Of a stretch of 64,000 bases of DNA, positions 38,604 through 48,534 are shown one piece after another (position 1 is the stretch's first letter; every line of letters begins with the position of its first letter). Both the position numbers and the translations under genes were made by a program. The DNA comes from Halomonas alkalisoli. GTDB taxonomy: Bacteria > Pseudomonadota > Gammaproteobacteria > Pseudomonadales > Halomonadaceae. Where the stretch lies: positions 279,267 through 343,266 of the forward strand of contig NZ_JAKCMI010000021.1 of assembly GCF_021412585.1 (NCBI RefSeq). Reading direction: 5' to 3'. The notes beneath the pieces are model-generated. The model worked only from the letters and a program-made list of their open reading frames with translations, was not told the DNA's origin and did not search any database.

Positions 38604-39467
38604 ATGTTTCAACGCCTGCGCGAGGACATCAACAGCGTATTCGCCCGTGACCCGGCGGCACGCAACTTCCTGGAAGTACTGACCAACTATCCGGGCCTGC
38701 ATGCCCTGCTGCTCCATCGCCTGGCGCACTGGCTATGGAAGAAGCGCCTCAAATGGCTGGCACGCACCCTGTCGACCTTCTCGCGCTGGCTGACCGGCAT
38801 CGAGATCCATCCCGGGGCGAAGATCGGTCGACGCTTCTTCATCGATCACGGCATGGGCGTGGTGATCGGGGAAACCGCCGAGGTGGGTGATGACGTCACG
38901 CTCTACCAGGGGGTCACCCTGGGCGGCACCAGCTGGCACAAGGGCAAGCGCCACCCCACCCTGGAGCAGGGCGTGATCGTCGGCGCAGGCGCCAAGATCC
39001 TCGGCCCGTTCACGGTGGGTGCCGGGGCCAAGGTGGGCTCCAATGCGGTAGTCACCAAGGAGGTGCCCGCCGGCGCCACGGTGGTCGGCATTCCCGGCAA
39101 GATCGTCAAGCGCGAGGAGCCCGACGTGGCCGCGGCTCTCGACGTTGACCCGGCACGGCGAGAGGCGATCTGCCAGAAGTTCGGCTTCGACGCCTACGGC
39201 GTCAGCGAAGACATGCCCGACCCGGTGGCGCGCTCCATCCAGGCCATGCTCGACCACATGCATGCCGTGGACGAGCGCATCGAACGCATGTGCGGCACGC
39301 TGCGCAAGCTCGACGCCAGCTACCGAGAGGGCAAGCTGCCCGAGCTGCGCGACGAGGATTTCGCCGATATCCTCGACGACGTCGATGCCTGCTGTGGCCC
39401 GCCCAAGCCGAGCGAGCGCACGCCGCCGGAGGAGGACAAGGGCGACGCACAGCAGCGCAATGGTTGA
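38604..39467 (+). CDS. cysE: Serine O-acetyltransferase CysE (EpsC-type)
   Basis: The 287-residue cytoplasmic enzyme makes O-acetylserine for cysteine synthesis. The left-handed beta-helix hexapeptide region runs from [19 protein letters not shown] through [20 protein letters not shown] and [20 protein letters not shown] (about residues 70-175), with catalytic His and Asp in IDHGMG. A longer acidic C-terminal tail (about 100 residues) follows. The ATG has AAGGA 7 bp upstream. It lies next to iscR and iscS, linking cysteine supply to iron-sulfur assembly. Confidence 0.95.
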   Translation: MFQRLREDINSVFARDPAARNFLEVLTNYPGLHALLLHRLAHWLWKKRLKWLARTLSTFSRWLTGIEIHPGAKIGRRFFIDHGMGVVIGETAEVGDDVTLYQGVTLGGTSWHKGKRHPTLEQGVIVGAGAKILGPFTVGAGAKVGSNAVVTKEVPAGATVVGIPGKIVKREEPDVAAALDVDPARREAICQKFGFDAYGVSEDMPDPVARSIQAMLDHMHAVDERIERMCGTLRKLDASYREGKLPELRDEDFADILDDVDACCGPPKPSERTPPEEDKGDAQQRNG

Positions 39468-39493
39468 CCAGAACACTCGGGCTTTACCATAAT
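39464..39493 (+). promoter_or_regulatory. Predicted sigma-70 promoter of iscR
   Basis: TTGACC (39464-39469) and CATAAT (39488-39493) are separated by 18 bp, about 100 bp before the iscR start; the -35 overlaps the cysE stop. No clear type 1 IscR site was recognised. Confidence 0.55.
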
Positions 39494-39595
39494 GGCGTTC
39501 TGACCCCCGTGGCCTACATTGGCCGCGCCGCACACTGAGCGCCAGCCCTATACGCAGGCGCAGAGGTACGCTCCCATGCGTTCGACGAGCCCAGC

Positions 39596-40066
39596 ATGCG
39601 TTTGACAACCAAGGGGCGCTACGCCGTCACCGCCATGCTCGACCTGGCCCTGAACAGCGACAGGGGCCCGATCTGTCTGGCCGACATCTCGCGCCGCCAG
39701 GAAATCTCGCTGCCCTATCTGGAGCAGCTCTTCGCACGCCTGCGCCGCGCGGCACTGGTCAAGAGCGTTCGCGGCCCCGGTGGCGGCTACCTGCTGGCGC
39801 TGCCGGCCGAGGAGATATCGGTGGCGAAGGTGATCGACGCGGTGGACGAGTCGGTGGATGCCACCCGCTGCCAGGGGCTGTCGGACTGCCAGCAGGGCGA
39901 CACCTGCCTGACCCACCACCTGTGGTGCGACCTTTCCGAGCAGATCCGCGGCTTTCTCGACGGCATCACCCTCGGCCAGCTGGTGGAGAACGGTGATGTT
40001 CGCCGTATCGCCAAGCGTCAGCGCGGCCGCCTGGATGCGAATACCATCCTGACCTCTGCGCCCTGA
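39596..40066 (+). CDS. iscR: Iron-sulfur cluster regulator IscR (Rrf2 family)
   Basis: The 156-residue winged-helix regulator begins [18 protein letters not shown] and contains the DNA-binding helix [19 protein letters not shown]. The [2Fe-2S] ligand cluster is intact: three Cys and a His within [20 protein letters not shown]. In the holo form it represses isc genes. It starts the local isc set, with iscS 43 bp downstream. Confidence 0.95.
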   Translation: MRLTTKGRYAVTAMLDLALNSDRGPICLADISRRQEISLPYLEQLFARLRRAALVKSVRGPGGGYLLALPAEEISVAKVIDAVDESVDATRCQGLSDCQQGDTCLTHHLWCDLSEQIRGFLDGITLGQLVENGDVRRIAKRQRGRLDANTILTSAP

Positions 40067-40109
40067 CCGCCAACGGACACCGATCCCGTATGGAGACTCC
40101 CACGAGCCC

Positions 40110-41258
40110 ATGAGCGACCTCGTCTACCTCGACTATGCCGCCACCACGCCGGTCGACCCCCGGGTCGCCGACGTGATGCAGCGTCATCTCACCCAGGAGG
40201 GGATCTTCGCCAATCCCGCCTCGCGCAGCCATATGCTCGGCTGGCAGGCGGAACAGGCCGTGGAGAGCGCCCGCCGCCAGGTCGCCGACCTGATCGGGGC
40301 CGACCCGCGCGAGATCGTCTGGACCAGCGGCGCCACCGAAGCCGACAACCTGGCGCTGATCGGCTACATGCGGGCCAACCGCAGCCGGGGCGGCCACCTG
40401 ATCACCTCGATCATCGAGCACAAGGCGGTGGTGGACACCGCCCGGGCGCTGGAAGCCGAAGGGTTCGAGGTCACCTGGCTGACCCCGGGGCGAGATGGGC
40501 GCGTCACCCCCGACCAGCTGCGCGACGCCATGCGTGCCGATACCGTCCTGGTCTCGCTGATGGCGGTCAACAACGAGCTGGGCTGCATCCATGATCTGGC
40601 GGGGCTGGCGGAAGTGGCGCATGCCGGTGGCGCCCTGCTCCATGTCGATGCCGCCCAGGCGGTGGGGCGCATCCCCCTCGATGTCGCCGCACTCGGCATC
40701 GACCTGATGTCGCTCTCCGGCCACAAGGTATACGGCCCCAAGGGCGTGGGCGTACTCTACGTCAAGCGCAGCCCGGATATCCGCCTGGCACCGCTGATTC
40801 ACGGCGGCGGACACGAGCGCGGCATGCGCTCCGGCACCCTGCCGACTCACCAGATCGCCGGCATGGGAGAGGCCTTCGCCCTGGCCGCCCAGGAGGGCGA
40901 AGCCGACCAGGCCCGCATCCTGGCGCTGCGTAACCGGCTGCTCGATGGGCTCTCGAACCTGGACGGCATTCACCGCAATACCGCTGTCGATGTCGCGGTT
41001 CCCAATATTCTCAACCTCGCCTTCGAGGGTGTCGACGGCGAGTCGCTGCTGATGGCGCTGCGCAATATCGCCCTTTCTACCGGCTCGGCCTGCAACTCGG
41101 CGAGCGTTGAGCCATCCTATGTATTGAAGGGTATCGGCGTACCGCGCCCTCTGGCGCTGGCATCGCTTCGCTTCAGCTTCGGCCGCTTCACCACCGAAGC
41201 CGATATCGACAGGGCGCTGGACGCCCTGCAACATGCTCTTCCGGGCCTGCGCCGCTAG
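40110..41258 (+). CDS. iscS: Cysteine desulfurase IscS, lacking the C-terminal tail
   Basis: The 382-residue PLP enzyme removes sulfur from cysteine. Key sites are present: IEHKAV (His), SGHKVYGPKG (PLP Lys), HGGGHERGMRSGTLP, and the active Cys in STGSACNSASVEPSY. It ends at FTTEADIDRALDALQHALPG-LRR, about 22 residues before the E. coli end. The missing part includes the C-terminal segment that in E. coli contacts IscU. iscU, hscB, hscA, fdx and iscX are also absent from the locus; only iscA follows. Confidence 0.93.
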   Translation: MSDLVYLDYAATTPVDPRVADVMQRHLTQEGIFANPASRSHMLGWQAEQAVESARRQVADLIGADPREIVWTSGATEADNLALIGYMRANRSRGGHLITSIIEHKAVVDTARALEAEGFEVTWLTPGRDGRVTPDQLRDAMRADTVLVSLMAVNNELGCIHDLAGLAEVAHAGGALLHVDAAQAVGRIPLDVAALGIDLMSLSGHKVYGPKGVGVLYVKRSPDIRLAPLIHGGGHERGMRSGTLPTHQIAGMGEAFALAAQEGEADQARILALRNRLLDGLSNLDGIHRNTAVDVAVPNILNLAFEGVDGESLLMALRNIALSTGSACNSASVEPSYVLKGIGVPRPLALASLRFSFGRFTTEADIDRALDALQHALPGLRR

Positions 41259-41294
41259 GCGGCCATGCCCACCCACACAAGCAGGAGAATGAAT

Positions 41295-41621
41295 ATGGCG
41301 CATCTTTCGATCACCACCGCCGCCGCCGAGCAGATCCAACGGGTGCTCGAGGAGCGCGGCCAGGGACTGGGCCTGCGGGTCTCGGTCAAGCCCAGCGGCT
41401 GCTCGGGCTACAGCTATGTGCTCGACTTCGCCGACGAAGCGGCCAATGACGACATCTCCTTCGAGGATCACGGCGTGACCGTTTTCGTCGCCCCCGATGC
41501 GCTGGAGATGCTCGACGGCAGCGAGGTCGACTATGTCTCGGAGGGGCTCAACCGCTTCTTCCGCTTCAACAATCCCAACGTCAAGGACCAGTGCGGCTGC
41601 GGGGAAAGCTTCACGGTGTGA
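41295..41621 (+). CDS. iscA: A-type iron-sulfur carrier IscA
   Basis: The 108-residue carrier has the three ligand Cys: one in KPSGCSGYSYVLDF and two in NVKDQCGCGESF, and it matches E. coli IscA at the C-terminus almost exactly. It binds iron or [2Fe-2S]/[4Fe-4S] clusters for transfer. The ATG at 41295 has GGAG 8 bp upstream and fits the family start; an in-frame ATG at 41265 adds ten unlikely residues. It follows iscS directly, where iscU would normally stand. Confidence 0.93.
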   Translation: MAHLSITTAAAEQIQRVLEERGQGLGLRVSVKPSGCSGYSYVLDFADEAANDDISFEDHGVTVFVAPDALEMLDGSEVDYVSEGLNRFFRFNNPNVKDQCGCGESFTV

Positions 41622-41685
41622 TGCGTTCACCCAGGCCTTCCGCCTTGGCAACCGGGCGATTGTTCCGCCCCCGGAGACCGGACGA

Positions 41686-41715
41686 TTGTTCAACGCCCGC
41701 CGGGAGCGTTATACT
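41686..41715 (+). promoter_or_regulatory. Predicted sigma-70 promoter of ndk
   Basis: TTGTTC (41686-41691) and TATACT (41710-41715) are 18 bp apart. The predicted start leaves a leader of about 150 nt before ndk. Confidence 0.6.
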
Positions 41716-41784
41716 CTGCGCCCACTGTTTATGCGCTGAATCGTCGCGCCGACCTGGCGTGCGACGCCGAACGCACCTTTATTC

Positions 41785-41837
41785 GTAGCGCCGCGCCGTG
41801 CCGGCTTCTCTTCGAGACCGGCGTAGCGTGGCGCTAT
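41785..41837 (+). promoter_or_regulatory. Large stem-loop in the ndk 5' leader
   Basis: Two 20-nt arms (41785-41804 and 41818-41837) pair with 15 Watson-Crick pairs, four G-U wobbles and one mismatch. The loop holds a smaller TCTC/GAGA hairpin. It ends 33 bp before the ndk ATG and has no T run, so it looks like a cis-acting RNA structure rather than a terminator. Confidence 0.5.
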
Positions 41838-41870
41838 CCCCATACATACTGCCAACGGAGACAGGCCCTC

Positions 41871-42296
41871 ATGGCTACCGAACGTACTCTTTCCATCATC
41901 AAGCCCGACGCCGTCGCCAAGAACGCCATCGGCGAGATCATCGCGCGCTTCGAGAAGGCCGGCCTCAAGGTCGTGGCCGCCAAGATGCTGCACCTTTCCG
42001 AAGAGAAGGCCGGCGGTTTCTACGCCGAGCACAAGGAGCGCCCCTTCTTCAAGGATCTGGTCGGCTTCATGACCTCGGGCCCGGTCGTCGTGCAGGTGCT
42101 GGAAGGCGACGATGCCATCGCCAAGAACCGTGACCTGATGGGCGCCACCAACCCCAAGGAAGCGGCCCCGGGCACCATCCGCGCCGACTTCGCCGAGACC
42201 ATCGATGCCAATGCCGTACATGGCTCCGACTCTCCGGCCTCCGCCGAGCGGGAAGTGGCGTATTTCTTTAGTGCCGACGAAATCTGCCCGCGCTGA
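41871..42296 (+). CDS. ndk: Nucleoside diphosphate kinase Ndk
   Basis: The 141-residue enzyme moves the terminal phosphate between nucleoside triphosphates and diphosphates. It begins [20 protein letters not shown]; the catalytic His lies in the [10 protein letters not shown] block, and [18 protein letters not shown] is typical. The ATG has GGAGA about 10 bp upstream. It is cytoplasmic and followed by rlmN, as in Pseudomonas. Confidence 0.97.
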   Translation: MATERTLSIIKPDAVAKNAIGEIIARFEKAGLKVVAAKMLHLSEEKAGGFYAEHKERPFFKDLVGFMTSGPVVVQVLEGDDAIAKNRDLMGATNPKEAAPGTIRADFAETIDANAVHGSDSPASAEREVAYFFSADEICPR

Positions 42297-42365
42297 GCCA
42301 CACCAGGCCTGCCTACGCGGGGGCATTTTCGCCCCCGCCCCTGTCCCTCCGATGTCCGTGATGCC

Positions 42366-43490
42366 ATGACCGCCACCGCTTCCCAACGCACCAATCTGCT
42401 CGGCCTGACTCGCGAGGAGCTGGAAGAATTCTTCCTCTCCATCGGCGAGAAGAAGTTTCGTGCCGCCCAGGTGATGAAATGGATCCACCACGAAGGCTGC
42501 GACGACTTCGCGGCCATGACCAACCTGTCCAAGGCGCTGCGCACGCGCCTGGCCGAGGTGGCCGAGATTCGTGGACCCGCGGTGGTCTATGAGGGCACCT
42601 CCAGCGACGGCACTCGCAAGTGGGTGCTGGAAGTGGAGGACGGCACCTATGTGGAGACCGTGCTGATCCCGGCCGAGAACGGCAAGCGGCGCACCCTGTG
42701 CGTCTCCTCCCAGGTCGGCTGCTCGCTGGACTGCAGCTTCTGCTCCACCGGCAAGCAGGGTTTTCAACGCAACCTCTCCAGCGCCGAGATCATCGGCCAG
42801 GTCTGGGTGGCAAGCAACAGCTTCGGCCCGCGCCGCGACACCGCCAACCGTCCGGTCACCAACGTGGTGATGATGGGCATGGGCGAGCCGTTGATGAACT
42901 ACGACAACGTCGTGCCGGCCATGAAGCTGATGCTGGACGACAACGGTTACGGCCTCTCCAAGCGGCGTGTCACCCTGTCGACCTCCGGCGTGGTCCCCAT
43001 GCTCGACAAGCTGGGCGACGAGCTCGACGTGAGCCTGGCCATTTCGCTGCATGCCGCCACCGACGAGCTGCGTAGCGAGCTGGTGCCGCTGAACCGCAAG
43101 TACAACATTCGCGCCCTGCTGGACGCCTGCCAGCGCTACCTCGCCAAGTGCAGCGATACGCGGATGGTGACCATCGAATATACCCTGATCAAGGACGTCA
43201 ACGATCAGCAGGAGCACGCCGAGCAGCTCGCCGAACTGCTGCGCGAGCTGCCGTGCAAGATCAACCTGATTCCCTTCAATCCCTTCCCCCATTCGGGCTA
43301 CGAGACGCCGTCACGCAACCAGACGATGCGGTTTCAGCAGTGGCTCTACGAGCTGGGTTACACGGCACCGGTTCGCAGCACCCGCGGCGACGACATCGAT
43401 GCCGCCTGCGGCCAGCTGGTGGGGCGGGTGAAGGATCGCACCAAGCGGCATGAGCGCTATATCCGCTCGATACAGATCGACGCCGACTGA
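42366..43490 (+). CDS. rlmN: Dual-specificity 23S rRNA/tRNA adenine C2-methyltransferase RlmN
   Basis: The 374-residue radical-SAM enzyme methylates A2503 of 23S rRNA and A37 of some tRNAs. The cluster motif is CSLDCSFC, the Cys methylated in catalysis lies in [11 protein letters not shown], and [15 protein letters not shown] and [14 protein letters not shown] are typical. It requires a [4Fe-4S] cluster, which fits the nearby isc genes. It lies between ndk and pilF. Confidence 0.96.
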   Translation: MTATASQRTNLLGLTREELEEFFLSIGEKKFRAAQVMKWIHHEGCDDFAAMTNLSKALRTRLAEVAEIRGPAVVYEGTSSDGTRKWVLEVEDGTYVETVLIPAENGKRRTLCVSSQVGCSLDCSFCSTGKQGFQRNLSSAEIIGQVWVASNSFGPRRDTANRPVTNVVMMGMGEPLMNYDNVVPAMKLMLDDNGYGLSKRRVTLSTSGVVPMLDKLGDELDVSLAISLHAATDELRSELVPLNRKYNIRALLDACQRYLAKCSDTRMVTIEYTLIKDVNDQQEHAEQLAELLRELPCKINLIPFNPFPHSGYETPSRNQTMRFQQWLYELGYTAPVRSTRGDDIDAACGQLVGRVKDRTKRHERYIRSIQIDAD

Positions 43491-43590
43491 AGCGGGCGGG
43501 CGCCTTGACTTCAACACGTCACGGCGCTTTGATGGACAGGCTTTTTTTACCCGCCACCGCTGCCCGAAGAGCTCTTTGCATGAGGATGCC

Positions 43591-44325
43591 ATGACGCGCT
43601 GCCCCTCCCTGCCTTCACGACTCAGGCCGCTTTCGCTGGTGGCGATGCTCGCCGGGTCGCTGTGGCTGACCGGCTGTGCCAGCCAGGCCGAGCGGGGCGA
43701 CGGCAGCACTCCCGCCGAGGCGTTTACCGAGCTGGGCATGGCCTACCTGGAACAGGACAACCTTCCCCGCGCCATTGCGGCGCTCAATCGCGCCCTGGAG
43801 AGCGATTCGCGAAATCCTCAGGCACTTCAGGCCATGGCCATTGTCTACCAGCGGCAGGGAGAGGACGAACTGGCCGACGAGACCTTCCAGCAGGCCCTGA
43901 AGGCCGACCCCGACTACAGCCGGGCGCGCAACAACTACGCCGCCTTTCTCTATGACAAGGGCCGCACTGCCGAGGCCTGCGAGCAGCTCGAGCAGGCCTC
44001 CCGCGATACCCAGTACGCCAACCGGGCCCAGCTGTTTGCCAACCTGGGGCAGTGCCACTGGGAGATGGGAGACCTGGCCAAGGCACGCAGCAGCCTCGAA
44101 CGCGCCCAGAGCCTGGAGCCGCGCAGTCCGCGAAGTTACTTCGCGCTGGCAGAACTGGAGCTGACGCTGGGGAATCCGGAGCGTGCCCACCAACAGCTGG
44201 ATGCCTTCATCCGGCTGGCGGGCATGACGCCGAACGCCCAGGCGCTGGCCAACGAAATCGCCGTGGCCCGTAGCGGGAACACGGCCGTCACCCCTGACCC
44301 GGACACCCTAAGTGACGCCCCTTGA
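43591..44325 (+). CDS. pilF: PilF/PilW-type TPR lipoprotein (type IV pilus pilotin)
   Basis: The 244-residue precursor has a signal peptide ending in the lipobox LTGC (Cys near 29) and then about six TPR-like helix pairs (AFTELGMAYLEQDNLPRAIA, ALQAMAIVYQRQGEDELADE, ARNNYAAFLYDKGRTAEA). PilF helps assemble the PilQ secretin at the outer membrane. The ATG at 43591 has AGGA 5 bp upstream; the longer open frame is not protein-like. The rlmN-pilF-rodZ order is conserved. Whether this strain makes type IV pili cannot be told here. Confidence 0.9.
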   Translation: MTRCPSLPSRLRPLSLVAMLAGSLWLTGCASQAERGDGSTPAEAFTELGMAYLEQDNLPRAIAALNRALESDSRNPQALQAMAIVYQRQGEDELADETFQQALKADPDYSRARNNYAAFLYDKGRTAEACEQLEQASRDTQYANRAQLFANLGQCHWEMGDLAKARSSLERAQSLEPRSPRSYFALAELELTLGNPERAHQQLDAFIRLAGMTPNAQALANEIAVARSGNTAVTPDPDTLSDAP

Positions 44326-44355
44326 TCAACGATTCATGACGAAGGATGCTCAGCC

Positions 44356-45348
44356 ATGAGCGACAATCACAATATCGATACGGTCGACTTCGGGTCCCAG
44401 GCCTCGCCCGGCGAACTGCTGCGCCGCGAGCGAGAGACCCAGGGTCTCTCCCGGGAAGAAGTCGCCACGGCGCTCAACCTGCGGCCAGCCGTCGTCGGCG
44501 GGCTGGAAGAGGACAACTACGAGCAGATCCCGGTCGCCGCCTATCGCCGCGGCTACCTGCGCGCCTATGCCCGCCTGCTGGGCATCGATGATCGGCCCGT
44601 CCTCGAATCCTATGCCAGCCGCTTCAGCAGCCAGGAAGTGGAACAGCGGGTGACCCCGGTGAACGTCTCCCGCCCCCCCTCCCGCATTGGCGCCTGGCTA
44701 TTCAAGCTGGTGACCCTGCTGGTCATTGCCGGGCTGATCGGCCTGACCCTGGTGTGGTGGCAGAGCCGTGGCGGCAGCGAACTGCTCGACTTCGGCGAAA
44801 GCAGCCCCGTCTCGGTGGACAACCTCGATGGCACCACCACCCTGGTCGAAGAGGCGCCCCGCCCCGAGGTCGAGGAGTCCCTGCCGCCGCTGCCCGAAGA
44901 GGGCGTCGATCCGATCGGCACCCAGGCACCCGTCGCCCCTTCCCCGCAGGTCGATGCCGCCGGGGCCGAGCGTCTCGCGACAGCCGGTGATACCGACGAG
45001 ACGATACCAGCGGACGTCGAGGCGGTGACCGAGGAGGTCGCCGAGACCCCCGACATCGTCACCGAGGAGGAGCCCGAGGCCGCCGAGGCCCCCGCCGCCG
45101 GCGACGTTCGCCAGCTGCAGCTGACCTTCAACGAACAGTCCTGGACCGAGATCTTCGATGCCAACAACCAGCGCATCTTCGTCGGCCTCCAGGAGCCCGG
45201 CACCACCGCCAGCGTGGAGGGCGAACCGCCCTTCCGCATGACCATCGGCAATGCCACCGGCGTCGAGCTGATCTGGCGCGGCGAAGCGGTCGATCTCGCT
45301 GCCCGCGCCGGCGCCAACAACGTTGCCCGCTTCACTCTGGGAGAATGA
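44356..45348 (+). CDS. rodZ: Cytoskeletal protein RodZ
   Basis: The 330-residue protein has an N-terminal helix-turn-helix domain ([22 protein letters not shown], about residues 18-85), one membrane helix ([20 protein letters not shown], about 115-135), a long acidic and Pro-rich linker, and a C-terminal periplasmic beta domain ([19 protein letters not shown]). RodZ links MreB to the wall-synthesis machinery and sets rod shape. The acidic linker (about 110 residues) is longer than the structured parts need, as often seen in halophiles. It is 10 bp upstream of ispG. Confidence 0.93.
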   Translation: MSDNHNIDTVDFGSQASPGELLRRERETQGLSREEVATALNLRPAVVGGLEEDNYEQIPVAAYRRGYLRAYARLLGIDDRPVLESYASRFSSQEVEQRVTPVNVSRPPSRIGAWLFKLVTLLVIAGLIGLTLVWWQSRGGSELLDFGESSPVSVDNLDGTTTLVEEAPRPEVEESLPPLPEEGVDPIGTQAPVAPSPQVDAAGAERLATAGDTDETIPADVEAVTEEVAETPDIVTEEEPEAAEAPAAGDVRQLQLTFNEQSWTEIFDANNQRIFVGLQEPGTTASVEGEPPFRMTIGNATGVELIWRGEAVDLAARAGANNVARFTLGE

Positions 45349-45358
45349 TTCCGTCACC

Positions 45359-46474
45359 ATGCACGCTCAATCGCCCATCATTCGACGCAAGTCCCGCCAG
45401 ATCCATGTCGGCAAGGTTCCGGTAGGGGGCGGCGCCCCCATCTCCGTGCAGAGCATGACCAACACCGACACCTTGGACGTGGCCGCCACCGTGGCCCAGA
45501 TACGCCAGCTGGAAGCCGCCGGGGCCGATATCGTGAGGGTCTCGGTGCCGACCATGGATGCCGCCGAGACCTTCGGGCGCATCAAGCGCGAGGTCGAGGT
45601 GCCGCTGGTGGCCGATATCCATTTCGACTACAAGATCGCCCTGCGCGTCGCCGAACTCGGCGTCGACTGCCTGCGGATCAACCCCGGCAACATCGGCAAG
45701 GAGGAGCGGGTTCGCGCCGTGGTCAGCGCCGCCCGGGACAACGGCATCCCGATCCGCATCGGCGTCAATGCCGGTTCGCTGGAGAAGGACCTGCAGAAGA
45801 AGTATGGCGAGCCGACACCGGCAGCCCTGGTGGAGTCGGCCATGCGCCATATCGACCACCTCGACCGCCTCGATTTCCAGGACTACAAGGTCAGCGTCAA
45901 GGCCTCGGACGTGTTCATGGCGGTGGCCGCCTACCGCCAGCTTGCCACCCTGATCGAGCAGCCGCTGCACCTGGGCATCACCGAGGCGGGCGGTCTGCGT
46001 TCGGGTACGGTGAAGTCATCCATTGGCCTGGGCATGCTGCTGATGGACGGCATCGGCGACACGATTCGCGTCTCGCTGGCCGCCGACCCGGTCGAGGAGA
46101 TCAAGGTCGGCTTCGACATGCTCAAGAGCCTGCGCCTGCGTGCCAAGGGCATCAACTTCATCGCCTGTCCCAGCTGTTCGCGCCAGAACTTCGATGTCAT
46201 CGGCACCATGAATGCCCTCGAGGAGCGGTTAGAGGACATCATGACGCCGCTGGACGTTTCCGTGATCGGCTGTGTGGTCAACGGCCCCGGCGAGGCCAAG
46301 GAGGTCGATGTCGGCCTCACCGGCGGCTCGCCCGCCAACCTCGTCTATATCGACGGCAAGCCAGCCTCCAAGCTGCGCAACGAGCACCTGGTCGATGACC
46401 TCGAGCGCTTGATTCGCGAGCGGGTACGCCAGAAAGAGCAGGCCGAACAGGACGTGATCGCCCGCGACCAGTGA
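45359..46474 (+). CDS. ispG: 4-hydroxy-3-methylbut-2-enyl diphosphate synthase IspG (GcpE)
   Basis: The 371-residue [4Fe-4S] enzyme performs the sixth step of the MEP isoprenoid pathway. It matches E. coli IspG from [12 protein letters not shown] onward. Cluster ligands are the two Cys of ACPSCSRQ and the third Cys plus Glu of [29 protein letters not shown] and [18 protein letters not shown] are typical. The ATG lies 10 bp after the rodZ stop without a good site of its own, so coupling is likely. Confidence 0.97.
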   Translation: MHAQSPIIRRKSRQIHVGKVPVGGGAPISVQSMTNTDTLDVAATVAQIRQLEAAGADIVRVSVPTMDAAETFGRIKREVEVPLVADIHFDYKIALRVAELGVDCLRINPGNIGKEERVRAVVSAARDNGIPIRIGVNAGSLEKDLQKKYGEPTPAALVESAMRHIDHLDRLDFQDYKVSVKASDVFMAVAAYRQLATLIEQPLHLGITEAGGLRSGTVKSSIGLGMLLMDGIGDTIRVSLAADPVEEIKVGFDMLKSLRLRAKGINFIACPSCSRQNFDVIGTMNALEERLEDIMTPLDVSVIGCVVNGPGEAKEVDVGLTGGSPANLVYIDGKPASKLRNEHLVDDLERLIRERVRQKEQAEQDVIARDQ

Positions 46475-46499
46475 GCCGGGCGACAACAAGGAGTCAGCA

Positions 46500-47828
46500 T
46501 TGAGCAAGTCCCCAGTCAGCAATAAAGAGCCGAGCAAGAAGAAGATCCAGGCCATTCGCGGCATGAACGACCTGCTGCCGGAGCAGTCGTCGCTCTGGCA
46601 GTACTTCGAGGGCACCGTGCAGTCGCTGATGCAGCGTTACGGCTATGCCGAGATCCGCACGCCCATCGTCGAGCAGACCGCCCTGTTCGCCCGCTCCATC
46701 GGCGAAGTCACCGACATCGTCGAAAAGGAGATGTACACCTTCGAGGACCGCAATGGCGACAGCCTGACCCTGCGCCCCGAGGGCACGGCGAGCTGCGTGC
46801 GCGCCGCCATGGAGCACGGCCTGCTGCACAACCAGACCCAGCGGCTGTGGTACCAGGGCCCGATGTTTCGCCACGAGCGCCCGCAGAAGGGCCGCTATCG
46901 GCAGTTTCACCAGGTCGGCCTGGAAGCCTTCGGCCTGGACGGCCCCGACATCGACGCCGAAGTCATCCTGCTCTCGGCACGGCTGTGGAAGGAGCTGGGC
47001 CTGCTCGATCACGTGACCCTGGAGCTCAACTCACTGGGCTCCAACGAGGCCCGGGCCGCCTATCGCGACAAGCTGGTGGCCTATTTCGAGGCGCACCGCG
47101 ACCAGCTCGACGAGGATTCCCTGCGCCGCCTGACCAGCAACCCGCTGCGCATCCTGGATTCGAAGAACCCTGACATGGCGCCGATGCTGGCCGATGCGCC
47201 CCGGCTCATGGACCACCTGGACGACGGATCCCGCGAGCACTTCGAGCAGCTCACCAAGATGCTCGAGGCGGCCGGGATCGACTACACGATCAATCCGCGC
47301 CTGGTGCGTGGGCTGGACTACTACTGTCGCACCGTCTTCGAGTGGACCACCACCGCGCTGGGCAGCCAGGGCACGGTATGTGCCGGCGGGCGCTACGATG
47401 GCCTGGTCGAGCAGCTCGGCGGCAAGCCGACACCGGCCGTCGGCTTCGCCATGGGCATCGAGCGGCTGGTCCTGCTGCTGCAGACACTGGAGCTGGTACC
47501 ACGGGGCGCCCTGGATGAGCTGGACGTCTACCTGCTGCCCATGGATGATGGCGCCACCGGAAGCGCCATGCTGCTGGCCGAGCAGTTGCGCACCGCTCTG
47601 CCCAGCCTGCGGCTACAGCTGCACTGCGGCGGCGGCAGCTTCAAGAGTCGCATCAAGAAAGCCGACAAGAGCGGCGCCCGCCTTGCCCTGCTGCTGGGCG
47701 AGGATGAATTGGCCAATGATCGAGTGACCCTGAAGTTCCTGCGTGAAGCGCGCGATCAGCAGAGCCTGAGCAGGCGCTCGCTGGGCACCGAACTCGCCAC
47801 CTTGTTGTCAGGCAATGTTGTCGGATGA
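46500..47828 (+). CDS. hisS: Histidyl-tRNA synthetase HisS
   Basis: The 442-residue class II synthetase charges tRNA-His. Motifs are visible: [12 protein letters not shown], motif 2 in [19 protein letters not shown], the histidine motifs [15 protein letters not shown] and [10 protein letters not shown], and motif 3 in GFAMGIERL. The start is TTG at 46500 with AAGGAG 6 bp upstream, giving a Lys/Ser-rich extension of about 13 residues before the usual start. It lies 25 bp after ispG and is followed by yfgM, bamB and der. Confidence 0.96.
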   Translation: MSKSPVSNKEPSKKKIQAIRGMNDLLPEQSSLWQYFEGTVQSLMQRYGYAEIRTPIVEQTALFARSIGEVTDIVEKEMYTFEDRNGDSLTLRPEGTASCVRAAMEHGLLHNQTQRLWYQGPMFRHERPQKGRYRQFHQVGLEAFGLDGPDIDAEVILLSARLWKELGLLDHVTLELNSLGSNEARAAYRDKLVAYFEAHRDQLDEDSLRRLTSNPLRILDSKNPDMAPMLADAPRLMDHLDDGSREHFEQLTKMLEAAGIDYTINPRLVRGLDYYCRTVFEWTTTALGSQGTVCAGGRYDGLVEQLGGKPTPAVGFAMGIERLVLLLQTLELVPRGALDELDVYLLPMDDGATGSAMLLAEQLRTALPSLRLQLHCGGGSFKSRIKKADKSGARLALLLGEDELANDRVTLKFLREARDQQSLSRRSLGTELATLLSGNVVG

Positions 47829-47874
47829 CGCTACCGCCTGACCCGAACCGGACATGCCGTAAAGGAGACCGCCC

Positions 47875-48534
47875 GTGGCGGAGCTGAGAACTGAAGAAGA
47901 GCAGCTGGATGCCATCAAGCGCTGGTGGAAAGAGAACGGCACCGCGCTGATCGTCGGCGCGGCCCTCGCCGGCGCCGGCATATTCGGCTGGAATGCCTGG
48001 CAGAACTATCAGGAAAACCAGGCCGAGGCGGCCTCGCTGCGCTACCAGCACCTGGTCAACCTGGCCGACGCCGAGGTGCTGGACGATGAAGGCCTCGCCC
48101 AGGCCCGTGCCCTGGCCGACGAGATCGTCGACAACCACGGCCGCACGCTCTATGCCGACATGGCACGGCTGATCGACGCCCGCCTGGCGGTAGCGCAGGA
48201 CGACCATGATGCCGCCCAGGCCGCCCTGCGGGCAGTCATCGACGCCAGCAAGCGCGACTACATCCAGGGCCTGGCACGACTGCGCCTGGCCCGGCTGCAG
48301 GTGGCCCAGGGCGATGCCGAAGCAGCGCTCGAGACCCTCGACAGCGGCATCCCCGACGCACTTGCCGCCCAGCGAGCCGATATCCGCGGCGACGCCCAGC
48401 TCGCGCTGGGCCGTGAAGACCAGGCGCGGGAAGCCTGGCGTGAAGCGCTGGCCCACGCCGAACAGCGTGACCAGCCGATCTACGGTGTCCAGCTCAAGCT
48501 GGAAAACCTTGGCGTTGAAGAGGCGATACTATGA
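47875..48534 (+). CDS. yfgM: YfgM-type ancillary SecYEG translocon subunit
   Basis: The 219-residue inner-membrane protein has a cytoplasmic N-terminus (ELRTEEEQLDAIKRWWKENG), one helix (TALIVGAALAGAGIFGW) and a periplasmic TPR-like domain. E. coli YfgM partners with PpiD at the Sec translocon. The start is GTG at 47875 with AAGGAG 7 bp upstream. Its stop overlaps the bamB start (ATGA). Confidence 0.93.
   Translation: MAELRTEEEQLDAIKRWWKENGTALIVGAALAGAGIFGWNAWQNYQENQAEAASLRYQHLVNLADAEVLDDEGLAQARALADEIVDNHGRTLYADMARLIDARLAVAQDDHDAAQAALRAVIDASKRDYIQGLARLRLARLQVAQGDAEAALETLDSGIPDALAAQRADIRGDAQLALGREDQAREAWREALAHAEQRDQPIYGVQLKLENLGVEEAIL

Noticed and set aside
39494..39595. IscR type 1 binding site before iscR
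   Set aside because: No convincing match to the remembered consensus was found, although iscR autoregulation is expected.
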